Positions 1-6,649 of a DNA stretch of 47,401 nucleotides are shown piece by piece (position 1 is the stretch's first letter; each line of letters opens with the position of its first letter). Position numbers and translations under genes: made by a program. The stretch is from a virus. The notes under the pieces are model-generated. The model saw only the letters and a list, made by a program, of their open reading frames with translations, was not told where the DNA came from and made no database searches. The stretch is from IMG/VR virus record IMGVR_UViG_3300034019_001476, positions 1 through 47,401 of that record. One strand, 5' to 3'.

Positions 1-84
1 GTCGTTCTGTTCATTAGATCGTTCTACTGTCTCCTCAAAGTGTTCCCATCCAGCTAGTTGATTGTAAGAGATTAGGTTGTGCAT
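1..84 (-). CDS. Hypothetical protein, 3' end beyond window
   Basis: A reading frame starts at the ATG at 84-82 and runs off the left edge, giving 28 residues so far (begins MHNLISYNQLAGWEHFEE). A GGAGG Shine-Dalgarno sequence at 94-90 lies five bases upstream of the ATG, which decides this start. The visible part is acidic and polar, without a signal peptide or membrane segment. I do not recognise it. It overlaps, in another frame, a second short frame at 35-133 that also has a good ribosome site, so one of the two may be spurious or they may be translationally coupled. Confidence 0.45.
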   Translation of the reverse strand, partial: MHNLISYNQLAGWEHFEETVERSNEQND

Positions 85-133
85 AATAACCTCCATGCAC
101 ATAGAATAACATAACAAAGGGGTTTTCGTTCAT
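35..133 (-). CDS. Possible 32-aa micro-ORF overlapping the leftmost gene
   Basis: ATG at 133-131 is preceded by AGAGGTG about seven bases upstream. The frame encodes 32 residues (starts MNENPFVMLFYVHGGYY) and ends with TGA at 37-35, inside the next gene in a different frame. The peptide is hydrophobic and aromatic near its start. The ribosome site is the only support; the peptide could be a leader for the downstream gene. Function unknown. Confidence 0.25.
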   Translation of the reverse strand: MNENPFVMLFYVHGGYYAQPNLLQSTSWMGTL

Positions 134-218
134 ACGTTTCACCTCTATATTCTACTACTATCTAGGTGTTTTGTGTTGATTCCTTAACAATAATTTATGC
201 CTACGAGTTTATACCTAT

Positions 219-250
219 TAAAAAAGGAGGGAATCAACCCCTCCGATTTC
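219..250 (-). terminator. Rho-independent terminator after the micro-ORF trio
   Basis: On the minus strand a 6-bp GC-rich stem (GGAGGG pairing with CCCTCC, positions 244-239 and 231-226) encloses a 7-nt loop and is followed by a run of T at 225-221. It starts immediately after the stop codon of the 27-aa gene at 250, so it closes the small operon above it. Confidence 0.75.
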
Positions 251-333
251 TACTTAAATAAAAATTGAATATAAAGAGACAATAACACTATTGCAACCGC
301 AGATCCTGCTGCAATTTGTAATATTGCAAACAT
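250..333 (-). CDS. 27-aa single-membrane-segment micropeptide
   Basis: ATG at 333-331, stop TAG at 252-250. The product (MFAILQIAAGSAVAIVLLSLY, then a short tail ending FLFK) is almost entirely one hydrophobic segment with a C-terminal lysine, so it probably sits in a membrane. The ATG shares its A with the TGA of the preceding gene (TGATG), and GGAG lies about nine bases upstream, so translation is likely coupled. It is the last gene before the terminator at 219-250. No family recognised; comparable one-segment peptides are common in phage genomes. Confidence 0.55.
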   Translation of the reverse strand: MFAILQIAAGSAVAIVLLSLYIQFLFK

Positions 334-431
334 CACTTTGCTCCAACTAGTTGTGCTAATTGTGCTTGGTGACGACGCTCTTCTTTTTGTTTTTGTTCTT
401 TGATAAGTTGTAGGAAGTTTAGCTTTTGCAT
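333..431 (-). CDS. 32-aa charged micro-protein
   Basis: ATG at 431-429, stop TGA at 335-333; 32 residues, mostly charged and glutamine-rich (KEQKQKEERRHQAQ in the middle), likely a single helix. AGGAGG lies about ten bases before the ATG. Its start overlaps the stop of the gene above and its stop overlaps the start of the gene below, both as TGATG. Function unknown. Confidence 0.55.
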   Translation of the reverse strand: MQKLNFLQLIKEQKQKEERRHQAQLAQLVGAK

Positions 432-568
432 CACTTATGTCCCTCCTTTACAAACTTAACACCACGATAGGTTTCGTTGTATTGTTGGGCTTGTTGTTGC
501 ATTTGCTGTTGATACTGAATACGCTTTTCAGTATCGTATTCAACGCCCCTGTAGACAATTTTAGCCAT
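431..568 (-). CDS. 45-aa DUF4278-like small protein
   Basis: ATG at 568-566 with AGGGG about seven bases upstream; stop TGA at 433-431 overlaps the next ATG. The product begins MAKIVYRGVEYDTEKR, continues with a glutamine-rich stretch and ends with a second YRGVKF motif. The YRGV(x)Y signature resembles the small DUF4278 proteins of cyanobacteria and their phages; this assignment is from motif memory. It is the first gene of a three-gene, overlap-coupled set ending at the terminator at 219-250. Molecular role unknown. Confidence 0.6.
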   Translation of the reverse strand: MAKIVYRGVEYDTEKRIQYQQQMQQQAQQYNETYRGVKFVKEGHK

Positions 569-611
569 TTGTTTTCCCCTAAAGAAATGAGAGTTTTTAA
601 TTCCCGTTCCT

Positions 612-818
612 TCAGTCGGCTTTTGCGTCTATTTTACACTCTTTTGGAGAAATCTGTTTTATTTCCCAAATCAAGTCATTTTTGGCTTGTTTTGGAATAT
701 CAACTTTATGAATTCTCCCAACCATTAACTGTGCTTGTAGGCAAGTTAAAATGAGTGTTTCCATAGATGAACGTTCCGTTCCGAGTCGGCTTACTTGCGT
801 CCTATTTAATTTTAGCAC
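612..818 (-). CDS. Hypothetical protein, 68 aa
   Basis: The frame opens with GTG at 818-816 inside the end of the preceding gene (7-nt overlap) and encodes 68 residues with no signal peptide. There is no clear Shine-Dalgarno sequence close to the GTG, so initiation may depend on coupling with the upstream stop at 814-812. The sequence has two cysteines and a basic-aliphatic composition; no motif recognised. It could be a conserved small cyanophage protein, but that needs homologues to confirm. Confidence 0.5.
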   Translation of the reverse strand: MLKLNRTQVSRLGTERSSMETLILTCLQAQLMVGRIHKVDIPKQAKNDLIWEIKQISPKECKIDAKAD

Positions 819-1018
819 TTAAGTTTTATAACGTCCTTTCGGAGTTCTGATAGCAATCGGTTTTCTTTTCTTTGGTCTACTACATCGTCGTTTTTAACGA
901 TGTCCATTAGTTCCCACGCTGCGTCGCAACTTATTGTCACCTGATTTGATTTGGCAAGTTGTGGCGTAGAAATAGAAAGAAGTGGAACCCATGCTAAAAG
1001 CAAAAGTGCTTTAGTCAT
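812..1018 (-). CDS. Small secreted or periplasmic protein with signal peptide
   Basis: 68 residues starting MTKALLLLAWVPLLSIST. The N-terminus has a lysine followed by a strongly hydrophobic core of about 15 residues, typical of a Sec signal peptide, then a short polar mature domain of about 45 residues with two cysteines (SCDAAW and the final KLKC) that could pair after export. A possible sigma70-type promoter lies just upstream at 1039-1067. It overlaps the next gene by 7 nt. Export to the host periplasm is inferred from the signal; function unknown. Confidence 0.6.
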   Translation of the reverse strand: MTKALLLLAWVPLLSISTPQLAKSNQVTISCDAAWELMDIVKNDDVVDQRKENRLLSELRKDVIKLKC

Positions 1019-1038
1019 AGGATGAACGTTAGAGGATT

Positions 1039-1067
1039 ATTATACCTCTATTCACTGTATTTAGGAA
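1039..1067 (-). promoter_or_regulatory. Possible sigma70-type promoter
   Basis: On the minus strand a perfect TATAAT (1044-1039) is 17 nt downstream of a weak -35 match TTCCTA (1067-1062), about 20 nt before the ATG at 1018. A small inverted repeat (AGAGG...CCTCT) surrounds the TATAAT. The -10 box is good and the -35 box poor. Confidence 0.35.
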
Positions 1068-1151
1068 GTTTTGTGTGTATTTCCTGATACAATTTTAGAA
1101 AACTTTAAGAAGTCAAAATTTTGCCGGGAAATTTTTCCCCGATCTGGGAAA

Positions 1152-1490
1152 TCACTTTCGCTTTTTCTTTTCGGGTGCTTTATAACCCCAGGTCTTTGGA
1201 TTATGTCTACCATATCCAAAACCAATACTCTTTAAATTTTCACGAAACTTATCCCAGTACATATCAAACAAACGAGTTCTTGTTCCTCTGGTCAGATCGA
1301 AACAAATCTTATCATCTACAAGATACTTAATGATATAGGCATCATTGGGTGCCTCTTTAGTGCAGACATCAGCATAAGAACCATTTTCAATCAGAATGTC
1401 GCAACCATAACGTGACTTACAAGTTTCTTTTTCTGCGGGTGTCCAATGGTCCATATGCTTTTCCTGTACTTTTTCAAGAACCTGACTCAC
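1152..1490 (-). CDS. Hypothetical protein, about 112 aa
   Basis: The open frame extends up to a GTG at 1505, but the better start is the GTG at 1490-1488: a GGAGG sits about six bases upstream, and this GTG overlaps the TGA of the preceding gene as GTGA. The product has four cysteines (CKSRYGC, DVC, KICF), an aromatic-rich middle and a very basic tail (APEKKKRK). The tail suggests nucleic acid binding, but no domain is recognised. It is coupled to the DUF6433-like gene above. Confidence 0.6.
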   Translation of the reverse strand: MSQVLEKVQEKHMDHWTPAEKETCKSRYGCDILIENGSYADVCTKEAPNDAYIIKYLVDDKICFDLTRGTRTRLFDMYWDKFRENLKSIGFGYGRHNPKTWGYKAPEKKKRK

Positions 1491-2092
1491 GAACGCCCTC
1501 CCCACTGAATGTCGGGATAAGCTTCAGATACAACTTCCTTTGTAATCTTATACTTTTCTTCAAGTCTTTTATCCTTTACAAGACACAGAATTTCTGCTTC
1601 AAAAGGATGAAGTCCTTGTAGGATATTAATGAACATTGTTTCTCTACGAAGAGAACTCAGTCCATCATTTCCACCTTTAACGAAATTATAAAACTTCTCA
1701 TATTCTTTGCGAATCGATGAACGCCCTTGATCCTGAGATCCTAGAGAGTTACTTCCAAGTTCTCCCATTTTGGAAACAGCGTCATCAATTTTTCCAGAGA
1801 GAGTTCCGCTAAATGAAGTCTGTTCATTTGTAGCGGCATAAGGAACATCTCCAGGAGGAAGAACTGAGATGATACTCTCATCAAAGTTCCAAATAAAAAT
1901 TGCCTTCAAAGAAGGATGGTCATATTTTCTCAGTGCTTCAACTTTTTTAGCATTTGATCTTTGCTTTGAAACAAGTTGAAGAACTTCAAATGCAAATGGA
2001 TTTCCAGGAAGATCTGGAATCTGTTCTGTCTTTGTTTTGGCAGTAACTGTTTTGGGTTTGCTAGTTACTTTTTTCTGTGTTGTTGTAGTCAT
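1487..2092 (-). CDS. Conserved cyanophage protein, DUF6433-like
   Basis: 201 residues. The first ~25 residues are a low-complexity Thr/Lys tail. The rest is globular, with the blocks PFAFEVLQLVSKQRSNAKK and LKAIFIWNFDESIISVLP that I associate with a T4-like phage family of unknown function (DUF6433, from memory). The C-terminal half is helical and charged and ends SEAYPDIQWGGRS. No catalytic motif or membrane segment is visible. It is probably a phage core gene, judging from this conserved neighbourhood of small genes. Function unknown. Confidence 0.65.
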   Translation of the reverse strand: MTTTTQKKVTSKPKTVTAKTKTEQIPDLPGNPFAFEVLQLVSKQRSNAKKVEALRKYDHPSLKAIFIWNFDESIISVLPPGDVPYAATNEQTSFSGTLSGKIDDAVSKMGELGSNSLGSQDQGRSSIRKEYEKFYNFVKGGNDGLSSLRRETMFINILQGLHPFEAEILCLVKDKRLEEKYKITKEVVSEAYPDIQWGGRS

Positions 2093-2128
2093 AAAAATCC
2101 AAAATCTAAATTCATTTACACTATTTAG

Positions 2129-2359
2129 TTATTCCTCTTCATCCTCATCTTCGTAATCATCGAAGTAATCAGGATTAAAGCTAATTGCTAATACTTCATC
2201 AGGAATTACATTGCCTTTGCTATCAAAAAACTCTGGATGGAGTTTTGGACGGTCCTGATAATTCATCATATATTCTCGGGCGACCCAACCAGTTACAAGT
2301 CCCACTATAAGAAATAATACTGTTAAAAAACAACCTAAAACCAAACTAGTTGCTAACAT
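2129..2359 (-). CDS. Small membrane protein with acidic tail, 76 aa
   Basis: Residues 1-27 form a single hydrophobic segment (LVLGCFLTVLFLIVGLVTGWV) followed by a soluble part with the block NYQDRPKLHPEFFDSKG and a strongly acidic C-terminus (DDYEDEDEEE). GGAG lies about nine bases before the ATG. The start overlaps the preceding gene by 14 nt. This arrangement, a membrane anchor plus a conserved acidic tail, recurs in marine T4-like phages as I remember it; the role is unknown, possibly at the host inner membrane. Confidence 0.65.
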   Translation of the reverse strand: MLATSLVLGCFLTVLFLIVGLVTGWVAREYMMNYQDRPKLHPEFFDSKGNVIPDEVLAISFNPDYFDDYEDEDEEE

Positions 2360-2597
2360 TTCTTTTTCTCCGGGAAACTACTTTTCTTTTCCTTGATTTA
2401 AAGGAAAATTCAAAATAGATGGTTACTTCCCGATTCAGAAAGCAAACCATCTTTTCAAAGATGATGTGGAAAGGTTGAGTTTGCTTTCTTTTTCCTCCAT
2501 TAAGAATCAATTCAACACCACGATTAAAGTGGTCTTCCTTTTTATTTAGGTTAGGATTTGATGATTTGTTGCTCCTTGAGGAATTTGATTGTGTCAA
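2346..2597 (-). CDS. Basic hypothetical protein with TTG start
   Basis: 83 residues if started at the TTG at 2597-2595, which has AGGAGG five bases upstream. That start lies 47 nt inside the glutaredoxin gene in another frame. The first ~25 residues are Ser/Asn/Lys-rich and may be dispensable; the conserved-looking part runs from HFNRGVELILNGGKRK to a very basic end (SFKSRKRKVVSRRKRN). No domain recognised; the charge suggests nucleic acid or membrane-surface binding. The exact start is uncertain. Confidence 0.5.
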   Translation of the reverse strand: MTQSNSSRSNKSSNPNLNKKEDHFNRGVELILNGGKRKQTQPFHIIFEKMVCFLNREVTIYFEFSFKSRKRKVVSRRKRNVSN

Positions 2598-2793
2598 CGG
2601 ATCCTCCTATCTTTTGATCATCGCAAACAACTTGAGGAAAGGTTGATCCTTGCCCAAATTCAGCATAAAACTCTTCTCTAGAGAAATGCTCACCTAAATT
2701 ATACACTACATAACTACTTCCAGTCAATTCAAGGACTTGTTTAACTTTATAGCAATAGGGGCAATTATCTTTAGAATATACTGTGAAATTCAT
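2551..2793 (-). CDS. Glutaredoxin
   Basis: An 80-residue thioredoxin-fold protein. It has the CPYC dithiol active site at residues 11-14, the TFPQ cis-proline loop near 52-55 and a GGS-V turn near 63-66, all in the order expected for a glutaredoxin, and the length is normal for the minimal family. Such proteins reduce disulfides with glutathione; in T4-like phages they usually support ribonucleotide reductase, though no nrd gene is in this window. The gene follows the coiled-coil gene by four bases, so it is probably co-transcribed from the promoter at 3032-3060. Confidence 0.9.
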   Translation of the reverse strand: MNFTVYSKDNCPYCYKVKQVLELTGSSYVVYNLGEHFSREEFYAEFGQGSTFPQVVCDDQKIGGSVDTIKFLKEQQIIKS

Positions 2794-2797
2794 TGAA

Positions 2798-3010
2798 TTA
2801 TTCTGCTGCTACTTCCGCTTCTGCAGTCTCTTCAGCAACTTCTGGTTCTGGAACAGTCACACCAGTTTGTTGAAGATATTCAATGATTCCTTGGAGTTTC
2901 ACTGCCATCTCTCTTTTTTCAACAATCTTAGTATTCAGTTCTTGAATTTCTTGAATCAATTCACTCTGCTGTTGAATAGCAGACTGTAGGTGTAGTTGTT
3001 GTTCGTTCAT
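2798..3010 (-). CDS. Coiled-coil protein with acidic tail, 70 aa
   Basis: Residues 1-48 are a glutamine- and leucine-rich helix with heptad-like spacing (QSAIQQQSELIQEIQELN onward), predicted to form a coiled coil. The last ~20 residues are Val/Glu/Ala-rich and likely disordered. It begins a small operon with glutaredoxin behind a consensus-like sigma70 promoter. No enzymatic motif is visible; probably an adaptor or oligomerising protein. Function unknown. Confidence 0.6.
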   Translation of the reverse strand: MNEQQLHLQSAIQQQSELIQEIQELNTKIVEKREMAVKLQGIIEYLQQTGVTVPEPEVAEETAEAEVAAE

Positions 3011-3031
3011 TGGTTTCTTTTAAATACTTCT

Positions 3032-3060
3032 ATATTAAATTAAAAAATTTATTCTGTCAA
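3032..3060 (-). promoter_or_regulatory. Strong sigma70-type (early) promoter
   Basis: On the minus strand TTGACA (3060-3055) and TAATAT (3037-3032) are separated by exactly 17 nt, in an AT-rich spacer, about 20 nt before the ATG at 3010. This fits recognition by the unmodified host RNA polymerase, unlike the TATAAATA-type late promoters elsewhere. It directly follows the terminator at 3074-3107. Confidence 0.65.
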
Positions 3061-3073
3061 GTATTGACAAGAC

Positions 3074-3107
3074 CTAAAAAGGCGACTAGACTAGGTTTGT
3101 CGCCTTT
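3074..3107 (-). terminator. Rho-independent terminator after the 85-aa gene
   Basis: A perfect 9-bp stem (AAAGGCGAC with GTCGCCTTT, positions 3107-3099 and 3086-3078) around a 12-nt loop, followed on the minus strand by a T run. It ends the transcript coming from the glycan cluster direction and separates it from the promoter at 3032-3060. Confidence 0.8.
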
Positions 3108-3125
3108 GAAGATCAGGGTTTAGCT

Positions 3126-3383
3126 TCAGCTATGTTCTGCAACGAATGCTTTACCAGCAGTGATTGCTGCTTCAACATCAGAAAGGTCATCATCAGCACC
3201 ACTAATGTGCTCGTTACCCATTTGAAGTTCTAAGTGTGCAACGTTTCTACCAACAGCATCAACGACTTCCTTAGTGACTTCTTCCTTTTCCATCTCACTC
3301 GTAATTACCCATACACTATCACGCATTGCAGAGATAGCACCAGCAATTTCTTCAGCAGTAGGAACTTTAGTTTCTTCAGACAT
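3126..3383 (-). CDS. Acidic hypothetical protein, 85 aa
   Basis: Begins MSEETKVPTAEEIAGAIS, acidic and mainly helical, without cysteine, signal or membrane segment. AGGAG lies about seven bases upstream of the ATG, and a T4-type late promoter variant CATAAATA lies at 3404-3411. It is followed directly by the strong terminator at 3074-3107, so it is probably expressed late as a single-gene transcript. Function unknown; it may be a small virion or assembly protein. Confidence 0.6.
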   Translation of the reverse strand: MSEETKVPTAEEIAGAISAMRDSVWVITSEMEKEEVTKEVVDAVGRNVAHLELQMGNEHISGADDDLSDVEAAITAGKAFVAEHS

Positions 3384-3403
3384 TGTTTAACTCCTTTTTA
3401 GTT

Positions 3404-3411
3404 TATTTATG
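3404..3411 (-). promoter_or_regulatory. T4-type late promoter (CATAAATA)
   Basis: Minus-strand CATAAATA, one base from the T4 gp55-type late box TATAAATA, about 20 nt upstream of the ATG at 3383 and just inside the end of the sulfotransferase gene. Confidence 0.5.
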
Positions 3412-3415
3412 AATA

Positions 3416-4363
3416 TCAACCACCGATTAAACCAGAATCATCTGACTCTTCGGTAGTGATTTCCGAAACTTCTTCAGTTTCTTCTACCTCATCGGTATCT
3501 TGTACGACTCTCCAGAACTCAGTGTTCTTGCACTTCTCTAGAATTTCTTCTGAGAGAATTTCTTCTGGACTTGGTGCAGTTGATTTTACAACTGGACGTA
3601 CTTCGTGCATATCAGCAAATCCATAAACCATACCATCATTCTCACGATTTTCATTCTTAAGATTATCAAAGGTATGTTCAAATGGTTCTTCACCCAAGAA
3701 CTCATAAAGTTTTTGAATAGTTTCCTGAGGATTGGTTGTTAACTCACGATACTCTACAAAGTGCAGTGATTCATCATAACCTTCCATTAGTGCTTTTCTG
3801 AGTCCTTCTACCGACTGACCAAGAATACCTGCAGGGCTTGCAAGCAGTTCGCAACGATTATCATCCGTCAGAGGAATGTTATTCTTGATGAGCATTTCAT
3901 CAATGAAGTTAATACGTCCATCAACCTGATAAGGATTGCGACGAATCATTGAGATAAACGAAGTCAGAATCTCTGCAGTGTCACGAACAGGGCAGATAAC
4001 CTTAGGTGGAACATCAAAGTAACCAGGAATATATTCCATACGAACAGTCCAAGAACGGTTCTTATCGAAAATTACTGGTTCTGGACGATCACCATAAAAC
4101 TGGGGAAGAACTGAAGCAATGATTTCTCTTGCTTGTTGTGGTTTTGGATAACCCAGATACAGTTCATCATTGGCAAGGCTATTCTCCAGAGCAATCATTG
4201 TAGGTACTACAGGAGAGCTAGGTCCAGAATAAAATCTTGGATTCTGGTTTAGAATTGACGAAAGCAGTGTGCTTCCAGACCTTGGAAGACCTGCCATAAA
4301 ATAGAATGTTTTATTCATTCTGCTCATTTCCTCACGGATAATTTCTTTAATCATTTCCTTCAT
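3416..4363 (-). CDS. Sulfotransferase family protein
   Basis: 315 residues. Near residues 21-37 it has FMAGLPRSGSTLLSSILN, the 5'-phosphosulfate-binding loop of PAPS-dependent sulfotransferases. Near 125-135 the block VICPVRDTAEILTSFIS matches the 3'-phosphate-binding region with its arginine and serine. The final ~30 residues are an acidic, probably disordered tail. AGGAGG about ten bases upstream supports the ATG at 4363, although an internal ATG at residue 16 (MNKTFYFMAG) is also possible. Family members move sulfate from PAPS to a hydroxyl, often on a glycan. It is the last gene of a run of glycan-type enzymes from 7284 down. Confidence 0.85.
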   Translation of the reverse strand: MKEMIKEIIREEMSRMNKTFYFMAGLPRSGSTLLSSILNQNPRFYSGPSSPVVPTMIALENSLANDELYLGYPKPQQAREIIASVLPQFYGDRPEPVIFDKNRSWTVRMEYIPGYFDVPPKVICPVRDTAEILTSFISMIRRNPYQVDGRINFIDEMLIKNNIPLTDDNRCELLASPAGILGQSVEGLRKALMEGYDESLHFVEYRELTTNPQETIQKLYEFLGEEPFEHTFDNLKNENRENDGMVYGFADMHEVRPVVKSTAPSPEEILSEEILEKCKNTEFWRVVQDTDEVEETEEVSEITTEESDDSGLIGG

Positions 4364-4378
4364 TGGTTTTTAATCCTC

Positions 4379-5287
4379 CTATTGTTTGTCGATAGATGCA
4401 ATGACTTTATCAAAATCATAAAGTTCTTCTTGTTCTCCAAATGGATACTCTACTTCGTTTCCATTGAAATCAAAATCAAAAAAGTAACTTCCTGGAAGTT
4501 TAAAGTCATATGGAATTTCGGTGCAGATATTATCGTGCATTTCATAACCAAAAACTTTCGGACTCGTGCCGCTCCAAAGAACTGTAGAGGGTAATCTTAA
4601 TGCTGCTGCTGCGTGTTGCATACAGGAGTCGATTAAGATTCTCTTCTTACTATGTATAAGAATACTAAAAAGTTCGATGAGAGATAGTGAACTTTCTGGA
4701 GTTGCAAAAATTGGATAAGCATCCTCCAGTTTTGGAGAGTTCAATTTGGTAATTTGATAAATGTGATACTTGTCCTTGTAATGATCTACAATTCTCTGTG
4801 CCAGTTCAAATGGCATATCACGAGTCCAGGAATATGGTTTGGCATCTGTCGTCATCATACCTCCATTGGTATGAATGACCATTACAGGTTTTTTACCCTT
4901 GCACCAAACTTCTCTGGAAATATTTTTCTGAAGATTATTAAACTTCAGTTCTGGTTTTTCATTATTAAATTTAAGATTATATAACTTACACCAATTTTCA
5001 ATCAGTGGAAGTTTCTTGTGAATATGGTCCGTTGTATAATAAGGTTCGTGTTGGAAGATGAGTGAGTCCTTATCACGAATATAATTCTGATAGAAGTAAC
5101 TCGTATTTCCTAATTGATAGACACGATCAACAAAAGAAATGTTGATAAAGATTTCTGTGTAGACGCAAACTACAATTAACTTCCTATCAGGATAATTGTT
5201 TTTAATACACTTTGCGACTGCTGTTGCTGCAATGTGCTTTCCGATTCCACCCTGAACGTGGAATATGCAGTACTTTTTAGAACTCAT
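4379..5287 (-). CDS. Glycosyltransferase family 9-like protein
   Basis: 302 residues with a GT-B-like look. The N-terminus has a glycine turn and helix (VQGGIGKHIAATAVAKCIK), and a following strand fits the first Rossmann domain of heptosyltransferase-type GT9 enzymes. The C-terminal half has ILIDSCMQHAAAALRLPST, which resembles the D(S/T)xxxHlAaALg block that binds the sugar nucleotide in GT9. It should transfer a sugar from a nucleotide donor; acceptor and donor are unknown. Fifteen bases separate it from the sulfotransferase, which has its own AGGAGG, so the two are likely in one operon. Confidence 0.7.
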   Translation of the reverse strand: MSSKKYCIFHVQGGIGKHIAATAVAKCIKNNYPDRKLIVVCVYTEIFINISFVDRVYQLGNTSYFYQNYIRDKDSLIFQHEPYYTTDHIHKKLPLIENWCKLYNLKFNNEKPELKFNNLQKNISREVWCKGKKPVMVIHTNGGMMTTDAKPYSWTRDMPFELAQRIVDHYKDKYHIYQITKLNSPKLEDAYPIFATPESSLSLIELFSILIHSKKRILIDSCMQHAAAALRLPSTVLWSGTSPKVFGYEMHDNICTEIPYDFKLPGSYFFDFDFNGNEVEYPFGEQEELYDFDKVIASIDKQ

Positions 5288-5333
5288 AAAAATTTCAATT
5301 CATTCTATATTATGTATAAGAGATTTAAAACGC

Positions 5334-5909
5334 TTAAAGTTGAAACGTGGTTCGGATTTCTTCTATTAAATCCTGGTCCTTTGATACCACACCAAGACCA
5401 TAAGAGCAGGTGAAATTGACCTTAGGTAGATTCAATTCTGCAAAAAATCTATCGACTTCATATCCTGGTTTTTGAACAAAGGTATCGTGAAATAAAATCA
5501 CACCATCGTCTTTTACAAATTTGCTCCAGGTATCATAATCATTCTTCACTGCTTGATAAGTGTGATAACCATCAATGTGTAGAATATCAATTGGATGCTT
5601 CCATTGTTTTGCAACCATTCCAAAGTAACCTTTTACAAACTTAACGTGATTGAATTGAAGTTCTTTTTTCTTTTGCTTGACATATTCAAACGTGTTTTTA
5701 AATCCTACCATTGGATCTCCTTCAAAGCAATCGATACCATATACTGTACCGATCTTTGGTAGAGCAAAGCAGAATGTTGAATAACCAAAATCAACACCTA
5801 GATCTACAGTCACTTCTGGATTTTTTCTGTTAACAATCCATTGGGCAAATGTAATATGATCAGTCCAACCCGTTGGAACTTGTTCTATAATGCGAAGTTC
5901 GTTTTCCAT
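5334..5909 (-). CDS. SAM-dependent methyltransferase (class I)
   Basis: 191 residues. TVDLGVDFGYSTFCFALP near residues 33-50 is the glycine-poor motif I of Methyltransf_24-type enzymes. VYGIDCFEGD follows as the acidic end of beta-2, and DILHIDGYHTYQAVKNDYDTW near 107-127 is the conserved DGxHxY(e)xv segment of that family. VILFHDTF follows. These enzymes are common in glycan or O-antigen clusters and methylate sugars. The ATG overlaps the stop of the GT2 gene (TAATG), implying coupled translation. Confidence 0.8.
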   Translation of the reverse strand: MENELRIIEQVPTGWTDHITFAQWIVNRKNPEVTVDLGVDFGYSTFCFALPKIGTVYGIDCFEGDPMVGFKNTFEYVKQKKKELQFNHVKFVKGYFGMVAKQWKHPIDILHIDGYHTYQAVKNDYDTWSKFVKDDGVILFHDTFVQKPGYEVDRFFAELNLPKVNFTCSYGLGVVSKDQDLIEEIRTTFQL

Positions 5910-6649
5910 TAGTATCCAAAAATATTTGTTTTAGGTTGAAGAGTATGTTTTATAATGTCCCATTGCTTTGCACCCTTAAAGTGATTGTACTGATAGGCAT
6001 TATGTGTGTCCAGATCAATTCGTTTTTGTATCGGACCTTTTTTGATTCCAAGAGTTTTTGAAATTTCACCACTGATCTTATTGGTTTTCAGAGCATAAAT
6101 GTTCTCACAGTTCTGAATTAAGTAGTCATCACCATACCAGACCTTATAAAGGCTTGGAATGACTTTGTACTTGGAGCGTTTGATAAACATACAAACACCA
6201 AATGCATAACTCTGACTTCCAATCGGTCTGTTCTTTAGAATATTCAGTTTGATCAGTTCGTCTGATTGATCTGGTTGATGTGCGATATGAAAGTTATCAA
6301 CACTTCCTTTCAGATAAGAACCAATGATATCAATATTCTCCATATCCAATGTGGAGATATAATTGAAGATACCTTCTTCTACAAAGACATCATCATTCAA
6401 AATGCATAGAACATCTGAATTGGAACGATAGTAACCTTCATTCCAAGCAGGATTCACATAGATGTTTTTGTTGTAGCAAACCAATTTAATCTTTGGATGC
6501 TGAAGAATCGGATCATTAGGTCTTTTGGATTTTTGATTATCGATTAAAATAATCGAATTAACTGCTGAGAATTCACAGTATTGTTTCAGATAATCGATAA
6601 AATTTTCCACACACCACATTGTAGGTGTTACAATATCAATGGAGTTCAT
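5909..6649 (-). CDS. Glycosyltransferase, GT-A (family 2-like)
   Basis: 246 residues. It starts with the GT-A pattern IDIVTPTMWCVENFIDYLKQ, has the strand SIILIDNQ and then VLCILNDDVFVEEGIF near residues 80-95, where NDD is the DxD-type metal and nucleotide-sugar site. YGDDYL near 168 may be the acceptor-side acidic motif. It presumably uses a nucleotide sugar to extend a glycan. It overlaps the neighbouring glycosyltransferase by 4 nt (ATGA) and the methyltransferase by one base, so the three form a tight operon. Confidence 0.75.
   Translation of the reverse strand: MNSIDIVTPTMWCVENFIDYLKQYCEFSAVNSIILIDNQKSKRPNDPILQHPKIKLVCYNKNIYVNPAWNEGYYRSNSDVLCILNDDVFVEEGIFNYISTLDMENIDIIGSYLKGSVDNFHIAHQPDQSDELIKLNILKNRPIGSQSYAFGVCMFIKRSKYKVIPSLYKVWYGDDYLIQNCENIYALKTNKISGEISKTLGIKKGPIQKRIDLDTHNAYQYNHFKGAKQWDIIKHTLQPKTNIFGY

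Noticed and set aside
437-754. A 105-codon plus-strand frame starting MSLLYKLNTT
   Set aside because: It lies opposite the coupled minus-strand genes at 431-568 and 612-818, which have ribosome sites and overlaps; the plus frame has neither.
1110-1150. GGGAAATTTTTCCC inverted repeat as a terminator after the 112-aa gene
   Set aside because: The stem is AT-rich in its centre and the downstream minus-strand sequence is a mixed A/T stretch, not a T run, so the case is too weak.
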